Part shown: piece by piece, positions 53,361 to 64,000 of the stretch
How the letters are laid out: each line of letters opens with the position of its first letter
Numbering within the stretch: position 1 is the first letter of the stretch
Assembly: GCF_024713975.1 (NCBI RefSeq)
Contig: NC_091113.1
Location: 11,420,501 to 11,484,500 of the forward strand
Length of the DNA: 64,000 nucleotides
Direction of reading: 5' to 3'
Source: Paralichthys olivaceus
Lineage: Eukaryota; Chordata; Actinopteri; Pleuronectiformes; Paralichthyidae
Program-made: the position numbers and the translations under genes
Notes under the pieces: generated by a model
The model's input: only the letters and a program-made list of their open reading frames with translations
The model's database searches: none
Told to the model about the DNA's origin: nothing

Positions 53361-56300
53361 TCACATCTGTGTCCTTCTCTTTCTGTGAGTGAGTTCCTTT
53401 CCTCGGCCTGGTGCGTGGCAGCGGCAAACAGCCTGACTCGGGTCACAGCAGGGTGCTGCTGATTTGTCCGTCCTGTAGTCAGCTGCAGACACAGACTCAT
53501 CTGTGGCTATGTCCCACAACAGCTCCTCCCTCCCGCGGGCGACCCTCTCTGCTACCACCCGGTGCTCATGTGTCCCGGCGTCCAGGGGTGTTTCCTCGGC
53601 CTTGTCACGCTCTAGGTCAAATATCAATGGTGGGTCATGGAGCTGCTGGATCCCTGTTGCACCGCCACATGCCTCAGCTGCACCTGTAATGGGACAGAGA
53701 TGTGTGTTAGTATACTCTTCGCTGCGACTCACATTTTTGTAAAAAATTGTCATTTTAACTATCTAATACCACTTATGACATATGCTAATTTCTAGCATCT
53801 CATTTTACATTCATATTCCTCCACTATATAAAAGCAGCAGCTTCTTGCACACGCTGTCTGTTGACAACCACACTGACATAATGTTCTGCATACCATCCAA
53901 CATGGTGGTGAGGCACCACCAACATGCATCATCATCACTGTACAATCATTTAATTTGGTCAAACATGTCTACTAACTTCACTAAGTGGGACTAAGTGAGG
54001 TGGAAGCTAAGTGAGGTCGAAGCCACTGACCTGTGATGTAGAACGCTTTGTGTTTCCCTGATCGAACTGTCTGCAGGTCACCAAACTCCCCCGCAGCGCC
54101 ACTGTTAGGGTGAAAAAGAAACTACAAAAAAAAGATGAGAGGAATTTAATGTCTGCAGCAAGATCCTAATGCACGCCTACATTGACTAATCTATGATGTC
54201 ACTCAGTAGAGCACATACAGTACCTCCGCCAAGGCCCGACAGTCCCCTTAACTTCAATCAATCTGCGCCAAATTGCACACACTCATAAATGCCAGTCGTC
54301 TGAATACGCCTGATATTTCTTAATAAGATCTATGATTTATTCTTTGGGAAGTTGGGGGAAGAAAAAAAACATTCTGGGATCAGCACTAAAATGTAATGGG
54401 TTCTTTCTCGGCCCATGTCCCATCCCCTCACCAAAATAGTTAACTAGTTAACCAACAGACAAACCAACAGACAGGGCTGAAAACATTCTCTCCCTGGTGG
54501 AGCTTTAATAAACCAAAGTAAAAAAACATCCATCCAGTATCTACACCACAGATAATGTTTTATCTCACCACAGTGAGGCAGGGCTGGGACCGATCCCAGC
54601 TGACATTAGGCTAGAGTCAGGGAACACCAATATGAGATTGACAGCAAAAACTAGCTCTTACCTCATGACCGCTGTGTTCACCTCGCAGGAGGATATTTGT
54701 GGCATCTATGCCATCGTAACGTCTGTCTCTTGGAGGTGTTACCCCTGCCAGAGACAAAAGAGTTGGGAAGATGTCCATCCCACTGCAAGAGAGCACAAAG
54801 ATGAGAAGAGAGCACTTTTTTGCCTGTAGACAAAATTCTATATTCCAAAAGTATTTGAAGTGTTTGAATCTCTATGTATCAGTAAAATAACTTAAAGAAC
54901 CTGAGCAGGGCAGAGCTGGTGGTGTTAGCAGGGATCTTTCCAGGCCAATAGGCCACTGTCGGCACCCTGTGACCTCCCTCCCACGTGGTCCGCTTAGCCG
55001 AGCCTCCACCTCACACGCAGGAAAAAGATCAGTGTAGGAATATGAGGATTCACAGCAATATGATGTGCAACAGCTCCAGCCACTACCATGCAACTGAACA
55101 CAGTTAAGGCAAGCACCACCCCTCTGCCACCACAGCCTGCTGTATATTTAAGCTTTAGGCCTTTACTACTGTATCCTCAGCTCCACAAAACATGCATCAC
55201 CATGTTACTAACCACAGCACGAGATTGTCTTAATTCTCCCTGGTTGAATGAGCTACAGTGAAGTCATTTCTCACCATCCATTTGCTTGAATTTTGGGGCA
55301 AGTGTTCACCTCATGCAGCAGCTTTCTGTCTGGTGGTAGCAATAGTTTTCTTGTCATTTACATCTAGGGGGTAAACACTACCCCCCTCGCTCCCCCACAA
55401 CACACTTAATGCCTTAATGACGTCCTCTGTGGCCATTGAACAACTTACAGTCAAATTGTACATCCTGCCGCAACTCTAACCTCCAACTGCTGCAACACTG
55501 CAGTAACATATCCCCTCAAGACAACCACGTTCAAGTCTGCTCTTTTCCTCTTTGTTGATCAAACCTGAACTGATCAGCCTGGTATGCCCCGAGCATCCAG
55601 AAAAACCTGGTAGTCAGGCTTCCTGCACTGAGACCTTGAAAGACTTGTACACTTAGCAAGCTTACCGTCTACACTGACATGACAGAGACAGATATTTCAG
55701 AGTCATACATCAACATTCTCGTTTGGAATAAAGATCCCTAAAGAGTGAGCTGCTAAGTCTGTGCTTCACTAATAAGCCTTTACAAAACCACAGCACATCT
55801 GGAGCAGTTCTACAGGCGCCCCATTAGACCCACAGGCCTGTGGGGGACAGATCTCATATAGGTAATGCAGCTCCACACCTACAGTATTGTTATTTTATAT
55901 ATTTGGTTTGTTATAATTTATTTCATACATTTATTTTATGTAAATGAATAAACCTTTAACTGCATTGTTTGTTGTTAACCTACCTCATTATTTTGCAATT
56001 TATGTGATGTATTCATCTACCCTGCTCTGGCTCCACTTTCCTCTCTTCTTTAAGCTGCTGAGCACATTTCCTGCTGCCGACTTGACTTTATTACCTCTAA
56101 TGGTACATTTCTTTCTACTTTCACAAACTCCCAACATTTCCACAACATATTGATTAGGTAAATCATCTCTACATCGATCATTCATAGAGCAACTGTCAGA
56201 TCTAAATTAAGTGTTTCCTTTATGTCCTTCTCATAGCCTTAGGGCTTAGACCAAGTTATCAAACTACTTACTTTATTATAAAACTATGTTTCTATACCTC

Positions 56301-56960
56301 TGCTGGTCTGCCACTTCCCTATGAAAGGTCCCACACTTCCTGCGAACTGGCACTTCTGTTCCCAAGGACCATTGTCCCCTAGAAACACACAAACACAACT
56401 TTTCTACAATAACAGTTCCAACAGCAGTGTCTAAGAACAGACATAACTCATCCAGTGGACTCACCAGTGAACCAGATGAGAGTGTTGTTCTTGTCTGTGT
56501 CATCAGAAGTGCCCTTTACTGCCCCCACCAGGCTGTCCATCTCTCGCAGACTGGCACCGTACACCCTGCCGTCATTTGGATGGTTAGATGTGGTGGCGTC
56601 TGGAGAGAGTGGAGGAGCCAGGGGAACGTGCATGTGAGCCAAAGCTATGTATAGCAGATAGGGCTGCCGTCGCTCACTGAAAAGACAATTAATAAAGTGT
56701 CACATAGTTTATATGGACAAATGCTTCTCTGAGAGATCTTATGACAAGACGTGCTCTTGATTTAAAGATTTTGTCTTCTTGCAGCACTATAAGATATAAC
56801 AATAACATTATCCTGGAGCTGAACCCCTCAATGGAAAGCAACCATTTCCTGTTAGCCTATAAAAGTTTAGGGGTAAAAAGTGTAAAGCAATAATAGCATA
56901 TAACACGTAGATGTGAACTTTAGTATATCAAAGTATATTTTGTGGATAGAAATTTGTTGG

Positions 56961-56999
<39 letters not shown>

Positions 57000-59900
57000 T
57001 ATAATATATATATATATATATATATTAGCTCAGGCAGTCTATTTTCCCAGGCTTTATATGCTACTGAATCCAGCTGATGTCATTTTATCTTTTTTGTAAT
57101 AACAATTAGCCAAAGTCTAAGCAACTCATGTGTATTAACTAAAGAACTTTTCTATTTCCCCCAAAAAGAAAGAAAGAAATTGTGACAAAGGAGGACACCC
57201 TGATTGGTTGTAAAACTCTAAATACGCTCTTGCATCATTTCCCAGCTGGATCATTTCCCAGCCCACAGTCATACCCGTGCATGTGAAAGGCAGTTAACTG
57301 TAGTTGGGTGCAACTGTACAAATGAATATGTCCGCAGGTAATATTTTGGCAAAAACAACTACAACCCAAACAGATTGAAACTAAAGTGGGTTTGATTGCA
57401 GATCTGCAACTGTAAAGAAACAGCCACAGACCAGAATGTATTTATTATCATTATTATTATGGTGTAGAAGGTAATGGAGCATAGGGTTGAGAAAGGGGAC
57501 ACTGACCTTGACCTTTACATGTATAATTACAGTCTCTAGGAATAAAGTAGCTCTGGTTCTGCTGTGATCAGGTTACCAATTTTTACTTGACAGGGGAAAC
57601 AACATAGCAGGTAACCTTTTAAAAATACATCACCAGAGTGTGTTTGTTTCTCTTCCTCGTGCCTATATCAACAAATATGTTTGACTTCCTCAGCAGTCTC
57701 TTCTGGACTAATAATTGATTTCTTTCAGTTCTCATGTTTCACCCTCACACACTTTCTGTAAGAGAATCAGAAGCGCTTGACAGACCAGGTTTCACCGGCC
57801 GCTGAGTAAAACGAACAGAAGATACACGTTTACTCTCTGTGTTGGAGTTCCTCAAGAGTCCGTTCTCTGACCTCTTTTGTTCAACATCCACATGCTCCAA
57901 TTACTCAGATTATGGAATACCATATCATCATAATTTGCAGATGACTAATCTCTACATTTAAGTGCCACCACATGATGGAACTAACTTAACATCTTCTGAA
58001 TTAGATCATTGAACCAGTCAGTGAGTGGATGTGTCAGAATTTCCTACAGCTAGAAACGAAAGAAAGCTTGTTTTTGAGTCTGACTTTGGGTCTGCTAAAA
58101 CTGCCAGTGTATTTATGAATACACTATGTATAGAACTTCTGATTAAATCCTCCACTACACCCACCAATGAGGTTATGTTTTCACCCATGTCTGTTGGAGG
58201 ATTACGCAAAGTCTAATGAATGGATTTCTATTAAATTTTGTGGAAGGATGGGACATGGGCCAAGAAAGAACCCATTAATTGCTGACCTGGATTAAGGAAT
58301 GTTGTTTTTCACTTTCTTTATCATTGTGAGTTAGGGTGTTTTTTTACACTTTCACCAATTTGCCAGGAAACAAGGATCTTAATTAAAAAAAACAAAAACA
58401 GGGAACTGTTTCTGATGAGTATGTGTAATCTGGCGCGGTGACAGTTGTTACTGTATTTATGTGCCTTTGTAAAGCACTTTGACTCGTGCCTGGCCTTGAG
58501 TGAGAACGGTGTTATATAAATAAACCAGCCCTGCCTTGCCCTGCCCTGTCATGATAATGATATGTGGACCAGTTTGACTAAAACAAAAGCTGCTCGATCA
58601 GACTCAGTAAATCTATCTTTAATCCCTAAAGCTTCAGAAACATCAGAGAACCACTCAAGCGTTTAAGTCACACTCTGGTAATGATATCAATTGAAATCTT
58701 CCATGCTGTTTTCTCAGTACAAGAAAATAATTTGGCATCACATTGTGATCCAGACCATAGTATATGAACATGTATATACCATAATAATACTTTATAATGT
58801 CAGATATATGATGAGGAAGACAGACTTTCATCCTGAGCCTCTGCCCTCTGCTCTCCTCTGCTTCCGGTCTCCAGCCTCCCCTCATCTCCCTCTTGTCACC
58901 CACCAGATGTCCTCAAACTTTCCTCCATGTTCCCACTTACCTGTCCTGCCCCGCCCATACACACAAACCAGTTTCTCTACTCCAAATCAACCCGGCACCT
59001 CTCATTATCGCCCTTTCTCTATTGTTTTTGACAGGTTATTTGACTTTTGTTGGTGATGTTTCCTTGTGTTCCTTAGACTCATGTCCGCTCCTACGTGCTG
59101 TCTTTCAACTCATCTGCCTAGTCATCCACTTGCCGACTGTAAGTTTTCTTCATTAAAATGAAACTGCATCAAGCTCTGTTTGTGCATCTGTATGTCAAAA
59201 TGTCAACTGTGCCAGCTGTATTGTACCTTGCATTTTGTATAATCCTGGCTGCAGCAGATTTGTACTGCTCTGTTAGCGTCCATAGGTTGAGCGGCTGCTC
59301 CACAATACTGCGGTTTTCAATCAGAGGTAGACCCACTTTGGAATAACAGGCTTCATGCACACTCCTCTTCAACCTAGAACATAACAACATGAGTGGAGAA
59401 TGTGTGTGTGCAAGAGTGTTCGTGTGAGTAATGTTGTCAAGTGGTGAAATGATTTGGAGGTGCAGGGATTTACAATCCAGAGGAAGCACTTGATGCTTTA
59501 TTGTCGGATTCTGTTTGTGTTTGCCCAGATGTAAACAAGGTTACCTTCAGGAGAAAAGATCGACAGCATGTTCTCACCTGACCTGATCTCCTGAAGCATC
59601 CTCCAGACAAATCAGATTACAGAAAAATAAATAATTCCTCCAGGATCCTGACTGGGACAAAAGAGCTTCCAACAAACGGAGAAAGAGTTCATCACCCTTA
59701 ATTAATGTGGAAAAACGATCACAGAGAAAAAGATTCTTTGATTGTGACAGTGTCAATGCTTTTATTCTGAATCTGTCACTGCAGCTCAGAACAATATGAG
59801 GAGAGATAAAAACTGAGAACGTAAACAAAAGTAAGCACATCCAACGTTGAAAGACGAGGTGCTTGAAAGTGATATGTAGTATCAGTATACAGTATAATAA

Positions 59901-62044
59901 CAGAACAAGAATAGGAAAAAGTACTAGAAGCTTTTTCCAGTTAAGTCCAAGTAAGGATATACTGTAATTATTCTTATTTATAGAGCAGTTTAGTATTTTC
60001 GCTTTTTTTCAAACAAACTATTAACAATATATTATGCAGATGAAGAAAAGGATTTGTTACTCTTTTGTCTCTGTCAGGATCCAGTAGGAGTAATTGGTCT
60101 GGTTATCCAGTGATGTGATTGATTGTCAGTAGTCAGGCTGAAAGGTTTTGATCTGAAGTAAACCAGCGTCGTAACCCAAAAGATCCAGGATTAACCCTGG
60201 ATTGTATTGTGTAGAAACAATTTAACTGTCAAACAAAACAGCATCCGTCAGTAGAACAACTTCCAGTAGGATGTGAGAGTGTGAGCGCAGAGCCACACCT
60301 GAGCACTTGAGGTCCAGGTGTGTCACAGGGGAGGCACTGGGGCAGGTTATATCCTGGTATGTCAGTGCAGCCCATGTCATTACTGTATGGAACACCTAAG
60401 TAGTAGTCAAAACCTGTCCGGGAGACAAAAGGAAATGTATTTTGTGTTGTAGTACACAAACTCAATACACAGGAGTTCAGTCTTGTACACTGTGTGTTAT
60501 TATCTATTAACCCTTGCAACCACACTGGCTTTTAATGCCATTATGGTAACCACATGGCCTTGACATGGTGCTCACTAATCCCTATTGGGGTGGGGCTGGG
60601 TGGGGGTTGTTGAGTCAGCTAAAGGGGAATGACCGTGTTTCGTCTGTCCCAGGCAGCGAGGTCGATGGACTCGCTCACACACTCGATGGAAAAGAGAGTC
60701 TCAGCAATGAACCGGAAAGATGCTGTGCTATAGAAAATGGAGTATGTACGAGTGTGTGTTAACTTCTATCATAATTTTGTGTCATATACATTTTTTAAAT
60801 ACCTAATTTAAATGTGACAGCATTTCATTTGTATCATAGGAATGCTATTGTAAATTATATTATGGATTTGAACAGTAGTCTATCTGTGTACAGTAAATAT
60901 ATGGGAAGTTGTGGCTCAGGAGATAAAGCAAGCTGCAACCTAACTGGTGGTTTGTCTGCGTGCTGAAGTGTCGTTGGGCAAGAGGCTGATTTGCCTCTGA
61001 TGGCTCTGTATGAATATGTGTGTGAATGGGTGGATATGGCCTGTACTGTAAAGAGATTTGAGAGGTGGATAAGACAAGAGAACTCTAGAAATAAATCAAT
61101 CTACCCCAACCCAAACACATTCTCTTTAATCTTTTATGAATGATACCATGGCCAGCAACAGCTGAACTTGCCGTTTCAGAAAACTTTATCAGTCTCACCT
61201 TTATGTTGACAAAAGCGTCTTTGTTTCTACTGTAGCTTAACAAATTACATCAAAGACCATTAAATTGAATCTATTTTTATCATCCATTCCTGTACAGAAA
61301 AAAACCCAGAAATCAATCTCTATGCTTTCACTTGAAAGGATGAATGTTTTCTTTCAACCCAAAAACCTCTTTGACAAAATCCTGCCTGATCTAAGGCTGT
61401 GACGTTTAGTGAGGTCCTCACAGATAAACGGCGTAAATGTCAAGCTTGCACTTACCTCTATGAGTTGGACCATATGGGCCGTTGTGGCCCAGATGCCATT
61501 TCCCGATCATGGCAGTGTAATATCCAGCTTCCTGCAGCAGCTGGGGCAACGTGACTTCAGAGAGGGGCAGACCGGCCACAGAGCCCACTGCGAAGTTGTG
61601 CGTCACTCCGTTTCTTAGGCCGTAGCGGCCTGTCAGAATGGCGGCACGGGAAGGGGAGCAAGTAGAGGCCGGGGAATGGAAGTCTGTTAATCTGAAGAAA
61701 AGAAGAATATGATTTTTTAAAGAGAAATGAGATGAATGAACGTAGATTTACACAAGACACTGATAACGTCGCATGGTATTTAGAGCTAGATAACAAGAAT
61801 GATATGAAGGATTATACTTTAGTCCTTGCTCAGCCATCAGGTTGAGGTGAGGAGTATTGTTTGCCTTCGCTTCAGGCTGGTTAGCATCCAGGTCCCCCCA
61901 GCCGACATCATCTGCCAGAATGATGATGAAATTGGGCCTCTCGCTGGGATTATCAACCCTGGCTCCATGTTGGGACACCGTGTGGAGCAGCAGCCCACAC
62001 AGCAGTATCCCAGTCAGAAGAAACTGGGTGAAAAACTCGGCCAT
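53361..62044 (-). CDS. arsg: ARSG, lysosomal arylsulfatase G, 10 coding exons
   Basis: Exons in transcription order (high to low): 62044-61818, 61691-61456, 60413-60299, 59373-59227, 56676-56465, 56378-56298, 55009-54901, 54782-54662, 54121-54031, 53683-53361. The product is 553 aa (human 525). Residues 1-25 form a signal peptide. [16 protein letters not shown] supplies the metal-binding aspartates D45/D46. Sulfatase signature 1 is [13 protein letters not shown], with Cys87 (codon 61660-61658) to be converted to formylglycine. Signature 2 is [14 protein letters not shown] (K140, H142). Later blocks include [60 protein letters not shown] and [17 protein letters not shown] removes 3-O-sulfate from N-sulfoglucosamine during heparan sulfate breakdown in lysosomes. 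The last exon runs about 16 residues past the usual end into a basic tail. The acceptor at 62057 implies an upstream noncoding exon. Confidence 0.95.
54220..54510 (-). repeat. Dispersed repeat family, copy 4
   Basis: ACCTCCGCCAAGGCCCGACAGTCCCC, AATTGCACACACTCATAAAT, GGGATCAGCACTAAAATG, GGGTTCTTTCTCGGCCCATG and CAAACCAACAGACAG give a nearly complete copy in reverse orientation. It lies in the arsg intron between 54121 and 54662. Confidence 0.65.
56961..57025. repeat. (TA)n microsatellite
   Basis: Alternating AT for about 65 bp with one A-rich interruption, in an arsg intron. The surrounding 2.5-kb intron (56677-59226) holds no exon I can find. Confidence 0.95.
57790..58525 (+). mobile_element. 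Decayed L2-like LINE remnant with a nested repeat
   Basis: Around 57843-57900 the plus strand reads GVPQESVL, a stop, then [11 protein letters not shown]. This matches the reverse-transcriptase motif before the active site. Near 57938 TTTGCAGATGAC gives FADD, the catalytic YADD-type motif. The sequence has frame breaks and stops. At about 58390-58525 a typical L2 3' tail appears (GTAAAGCACTTTGACTCGTG ... TATATAAATAAA). The piece at 58130-58330 belongs to the other dispersed family and appears to have inserted into it. Confidence 0.6.
58130..58330 (+). repeat. Dispersed repeat family, copy 5
   Basis: GTTGGAGGATTACGCAAAGT, ATGAATGGATTTCTATTAAA, TTTGTGGAAGGATGGGACAT and GGGCCAAGAAAGAACCCATT are the best-preserved text of this family in the window. 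Confidence 0.65.
60900..61100 (+). repeat. tRNA-derived SINE copy
   Basis: GTGGCTCAGGAGATAAAGC resembles an A-box-bearing tRNA-like head. It is followed by TGGTGGTTTG, CTGCGTGCTGAAGTGTCGTT, GGGCAAGAGGCTGA, and a tail with ATGAATATGTGTGTGAATG and GTAAAGAGATTTGAG. This is the same order as teleost tRNA-SINEs and the reverse of the copy at 16425-16560. It lies in the arsg intron between 60413 and 61456. Confidence 0.65.
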
Positions 62045-63589
62045 TTTGGGTCAAAACCTGCCAAATGTTGTATAGGTAGCATTAAAAACATACATAGCAT
62101 ATAAACACACTGCGAATGTCTCACCGTATTTAAAAGCATTAAGGGAATGGATTCATTCGGGGTAGATGTTTATTTTGTGACCAAATGATGTGAAAGAGTG
62201 CTCTGTAGCTGAATGACTACATTATTTACCTCACCAAGTAGCTCCATTTATAATGTACAGTAAACATAAGGAAAACGCTGAGATACAGGTTCTATTTTTA
62301 GACCAGCAGTGCAATCGTTTACCCACAATTTGGCACATTCTGTCCTTTTTACAGCGACGAAAACACATCTCTGTTAAATACACAGCTTGCAACATGATGC
62401 TATGTATGTGACCTGAGCAGGTGTTGCACAGTCTTGCGAAATGTCCAATGAGGTGAATTTGTAAGGTTGCAAGAGGATAAAACAACATTGTGTTTGTTAA
62501 GGGTGGTTGGGGAAATTGACTGAGCGATATCAGATAGTTCTCTTACATTACATTTTCTGAAAAGATAGCCCACATTAAATTTGACCTCTGAATACCTTTT
62601 ATTCAAAAATAGATTACTTAGATTCTTAAAAAAGTGGGAGCTGCTTTAGTTTTCCTACAACTATTTGGAAACTCTGCGATGGTAAACCAAATTTCTTTAA
62701 AAATGCCTCATAAACAGGAAACATGGTTCCAACCCAACCTCCTCTTCATCAAGTGTAAATATTGATGAAAATAATCAGTATTTACCCCCCATTCTAAAAC
62801 GAAAGTTAATGTTTCACTGATGCAATCTGAGAGTTGATTTGAGTCCATGGTCAAAATGACAGTCACAGTGATGGAATATTTAGTGGGGAGGCTGTGGAGT
62901 CAGAGATTTGGACAGCAAACAATTATCTTTGCCACAACACAACGATGGAAAATCCCTTCAACATTTACATGATCTCAGGTCCATATGGAGTCTGAGGGAA
63001 ATAAACAACTGAACATGTCTGTGATATCTTAAAAAGACAGTATGGCAGCGGGCAATATGGCCAAAAGTTCAAGATTCTATCAATGTGGACTGAACTTTTG
63101 TTGTATTGATATTGATGGAAAATAAATTGCAGAGTGAAGCCCTTTGCTGAGAGTAAATTATGTAAATTGGGAACATGGAGAAATGGTGTCTTTAGAAATT
63201 AAAAAAAGTCTATTTTTGACATTTAATAATTGAAAACTGTGCATTTTGAGGAGTTACTTTTAGCTTAACGCTCAATCACAAAGTTTCTCTGGCACACAGG
63301 GCTGAGTGTGTGTGCGCGCACCCCCCACGGTTGCAGGGGGTTCTGAGGAATCTGCAGACGCACATGGAGCGAGGGGGGGAGAACTGGTTGTAACCAGATC
63401 TTTAGCCCCTCTGTCCTCCCCCCTTCAGAGGAGGGGAGGCTTGGGGGTAGTCCAAGAGACCGCCTGCCAGGCCCACGGGGCATGTTCGTGCGCGTCCTCG
63501 TGTGCCTCCATGTGTGCGTATGTTTGTGGACACCGGCACGCGAGAAAATGACCGTGCGTAAAACCCGGCAAAACCTGCTGCCGTTCATT

Positions 63590-63678
63590 GACTCAGCGCG
63601 CGCAACAGCAGACCAGTCGGACCTCTGGAGCGAGAGTCGAGCGGAGAGGAAGAGATAGTGTGAGAGGCTGCTGCACAG
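63590..63678 (+). other. Candidate 5' noncoding exon of a plus-strand gene
   Basis: CTGCACAG|GTGAGACAC at 63671-63687 is a good donor at the end of a CpG-rich stretch, facing right. In human 17q24 SLC16A6 lies at this side of ARSG in the opposite orientation. This could therefore be its first exon, with the coding part beyond the window. The gene identity is inference only. Confidence 0.25.
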
Positions 63679-63778
63679 GTGAGACACGCTGCTACTGCTC
63701 CACTCAGCTCAATCTAATCCAACACACTTCATTTCCTCAACTGCTGCTTAAATGTGAGGCTCAGCGCCAAGTACTTAC

Positions 63779-63870
63779 AGTTTGACTTGTTGTTCGAGTC
63801 GCACCGAGCCGCCAAACACCCAGAGCGTTGCGTCAGCTGCACGAGGACGAAACATACGAGTCCGATATGT
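63779..63870 (-). other. arsg: Candidate noncoding first exon of arsg
   Basis: On the minus strand AACT|GTAAGTAC is a near-consensus donor with the exon ending at 63779. It would join the acceptor TTTGGCAG at 62058, 13 bases upstream of the arsg ATG. The upper boundary is a guess. Confidence 0.4.
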
Positions 63871-64000
63871 CAACATAACCACTCCTCTGAGATGAATCTA
63901 TACAGTGATCGAAAGTGGAGTTTGAAATTCTTGTTGTTGGATTCTAAGTATAAGTAACAAATGAAGTTGTAATTTAGTAATCCAGTATTGATAATGAAAA

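Larger units (their letters stand above)
62045..64000. other. arsg 5' intron and right flank
   Basis: 62058-63778 is the presumed first intron of arsg and is AT-rich until about 63290. From 63300 to 63850 the sequence becomes GC-rich with many CpGs, consistent with a promoter region. No protein-coding exon is recognised here. Confidence 0.5.

Noticed and set aside
52988..53392. 134-codon plus-strand open frame between wipi1 and arsg
   Set aside because: It has no recognisable motif and low-complexity composition, and runs into the arsg 3' end on the other strand.
63265..63687. 140-codon minus-strand open frame
   Set aside because: It is a CpG-rich promoter-like region. The frame shows no domain and is rich in Arg, Ser and Pro, as expected from GC-rich noncoding DNA.

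Overview
This is a gene-dense but otherwise ordinary stretch of a ray-finned fish genome, most likely a percomorph-type teleost. The evidence is split genes with GT-AG introns, vertebrate protein families at their usual lengths, long (GT)n/(CA)n microsatellites, and many short dispersed repeats of the SINE, MITE and L2-like kinds common in fish. I see no bacterial, plasmid or phage content, no CRISPR array and no operon. I also found no undescribed multi-gene system. The unusual signals are regulatory, splicing-related or repeat-derived.

Layout. At 1-2949 there is AT-rich noncoding DNA. At 2950-17919 (+) lies a gene of about 1042 codons coding for an EF-hand plus WD40-repeat protein of the WDR49/WDR64/EFCAB8 type. 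At 20816-31432 (+) is fam20a, the secretory-pathway pseudokinase. At 36130-41515 (-) is prkar1a, the PKA type I-alpha regulatory subunit, with a noncoding first exon ending at 43148 and a long 3' UTR reaching about 33716. At 44606-51323 (+) is wipi1, a PI3P-binding autophagy WD-repeat protein. At 53361-62044 (-) is arsg, the lysosomal arylsulfatase G, with a probable noncoding first exon near 63.8 kb. I assembled every coding exon by hand from splice sites, reading phase and protein similarity. Each of the five models gives a spliced CDS whose length is a multiple of three.

fam20a-prkar1a-wipi1-arsg with alternating orientation matches the human 17q24 block (ARSG, WIPI1, PRKAR1A, FAM20A) read from the other end. 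fam20a/prkar1a and wipi1/arsg are tail to tail. prkar1a and wipi1 are head to head across about 1.2 kb that holds two palindromic cAMP response elements on the prkar1a side and five CCAAT boxes on the wipi1 side. The four conserved genes do not form a pathway: FAM20A assists the Golgi kinase FAM20C, PRKAR1A restrains PKA, WIPI1 acts in autophagosome formation and ARSG degrades sulfated glycans in lysosomes.

Introns and intergenic DNA hold at least seven dispersed repeat families, several present more than once in the window, one hAT-like MITE with degenerate terminal repeats, a second MITE family with about 27-bp terminal repeats, and two L2/CR1-like retrotransposon remnants.
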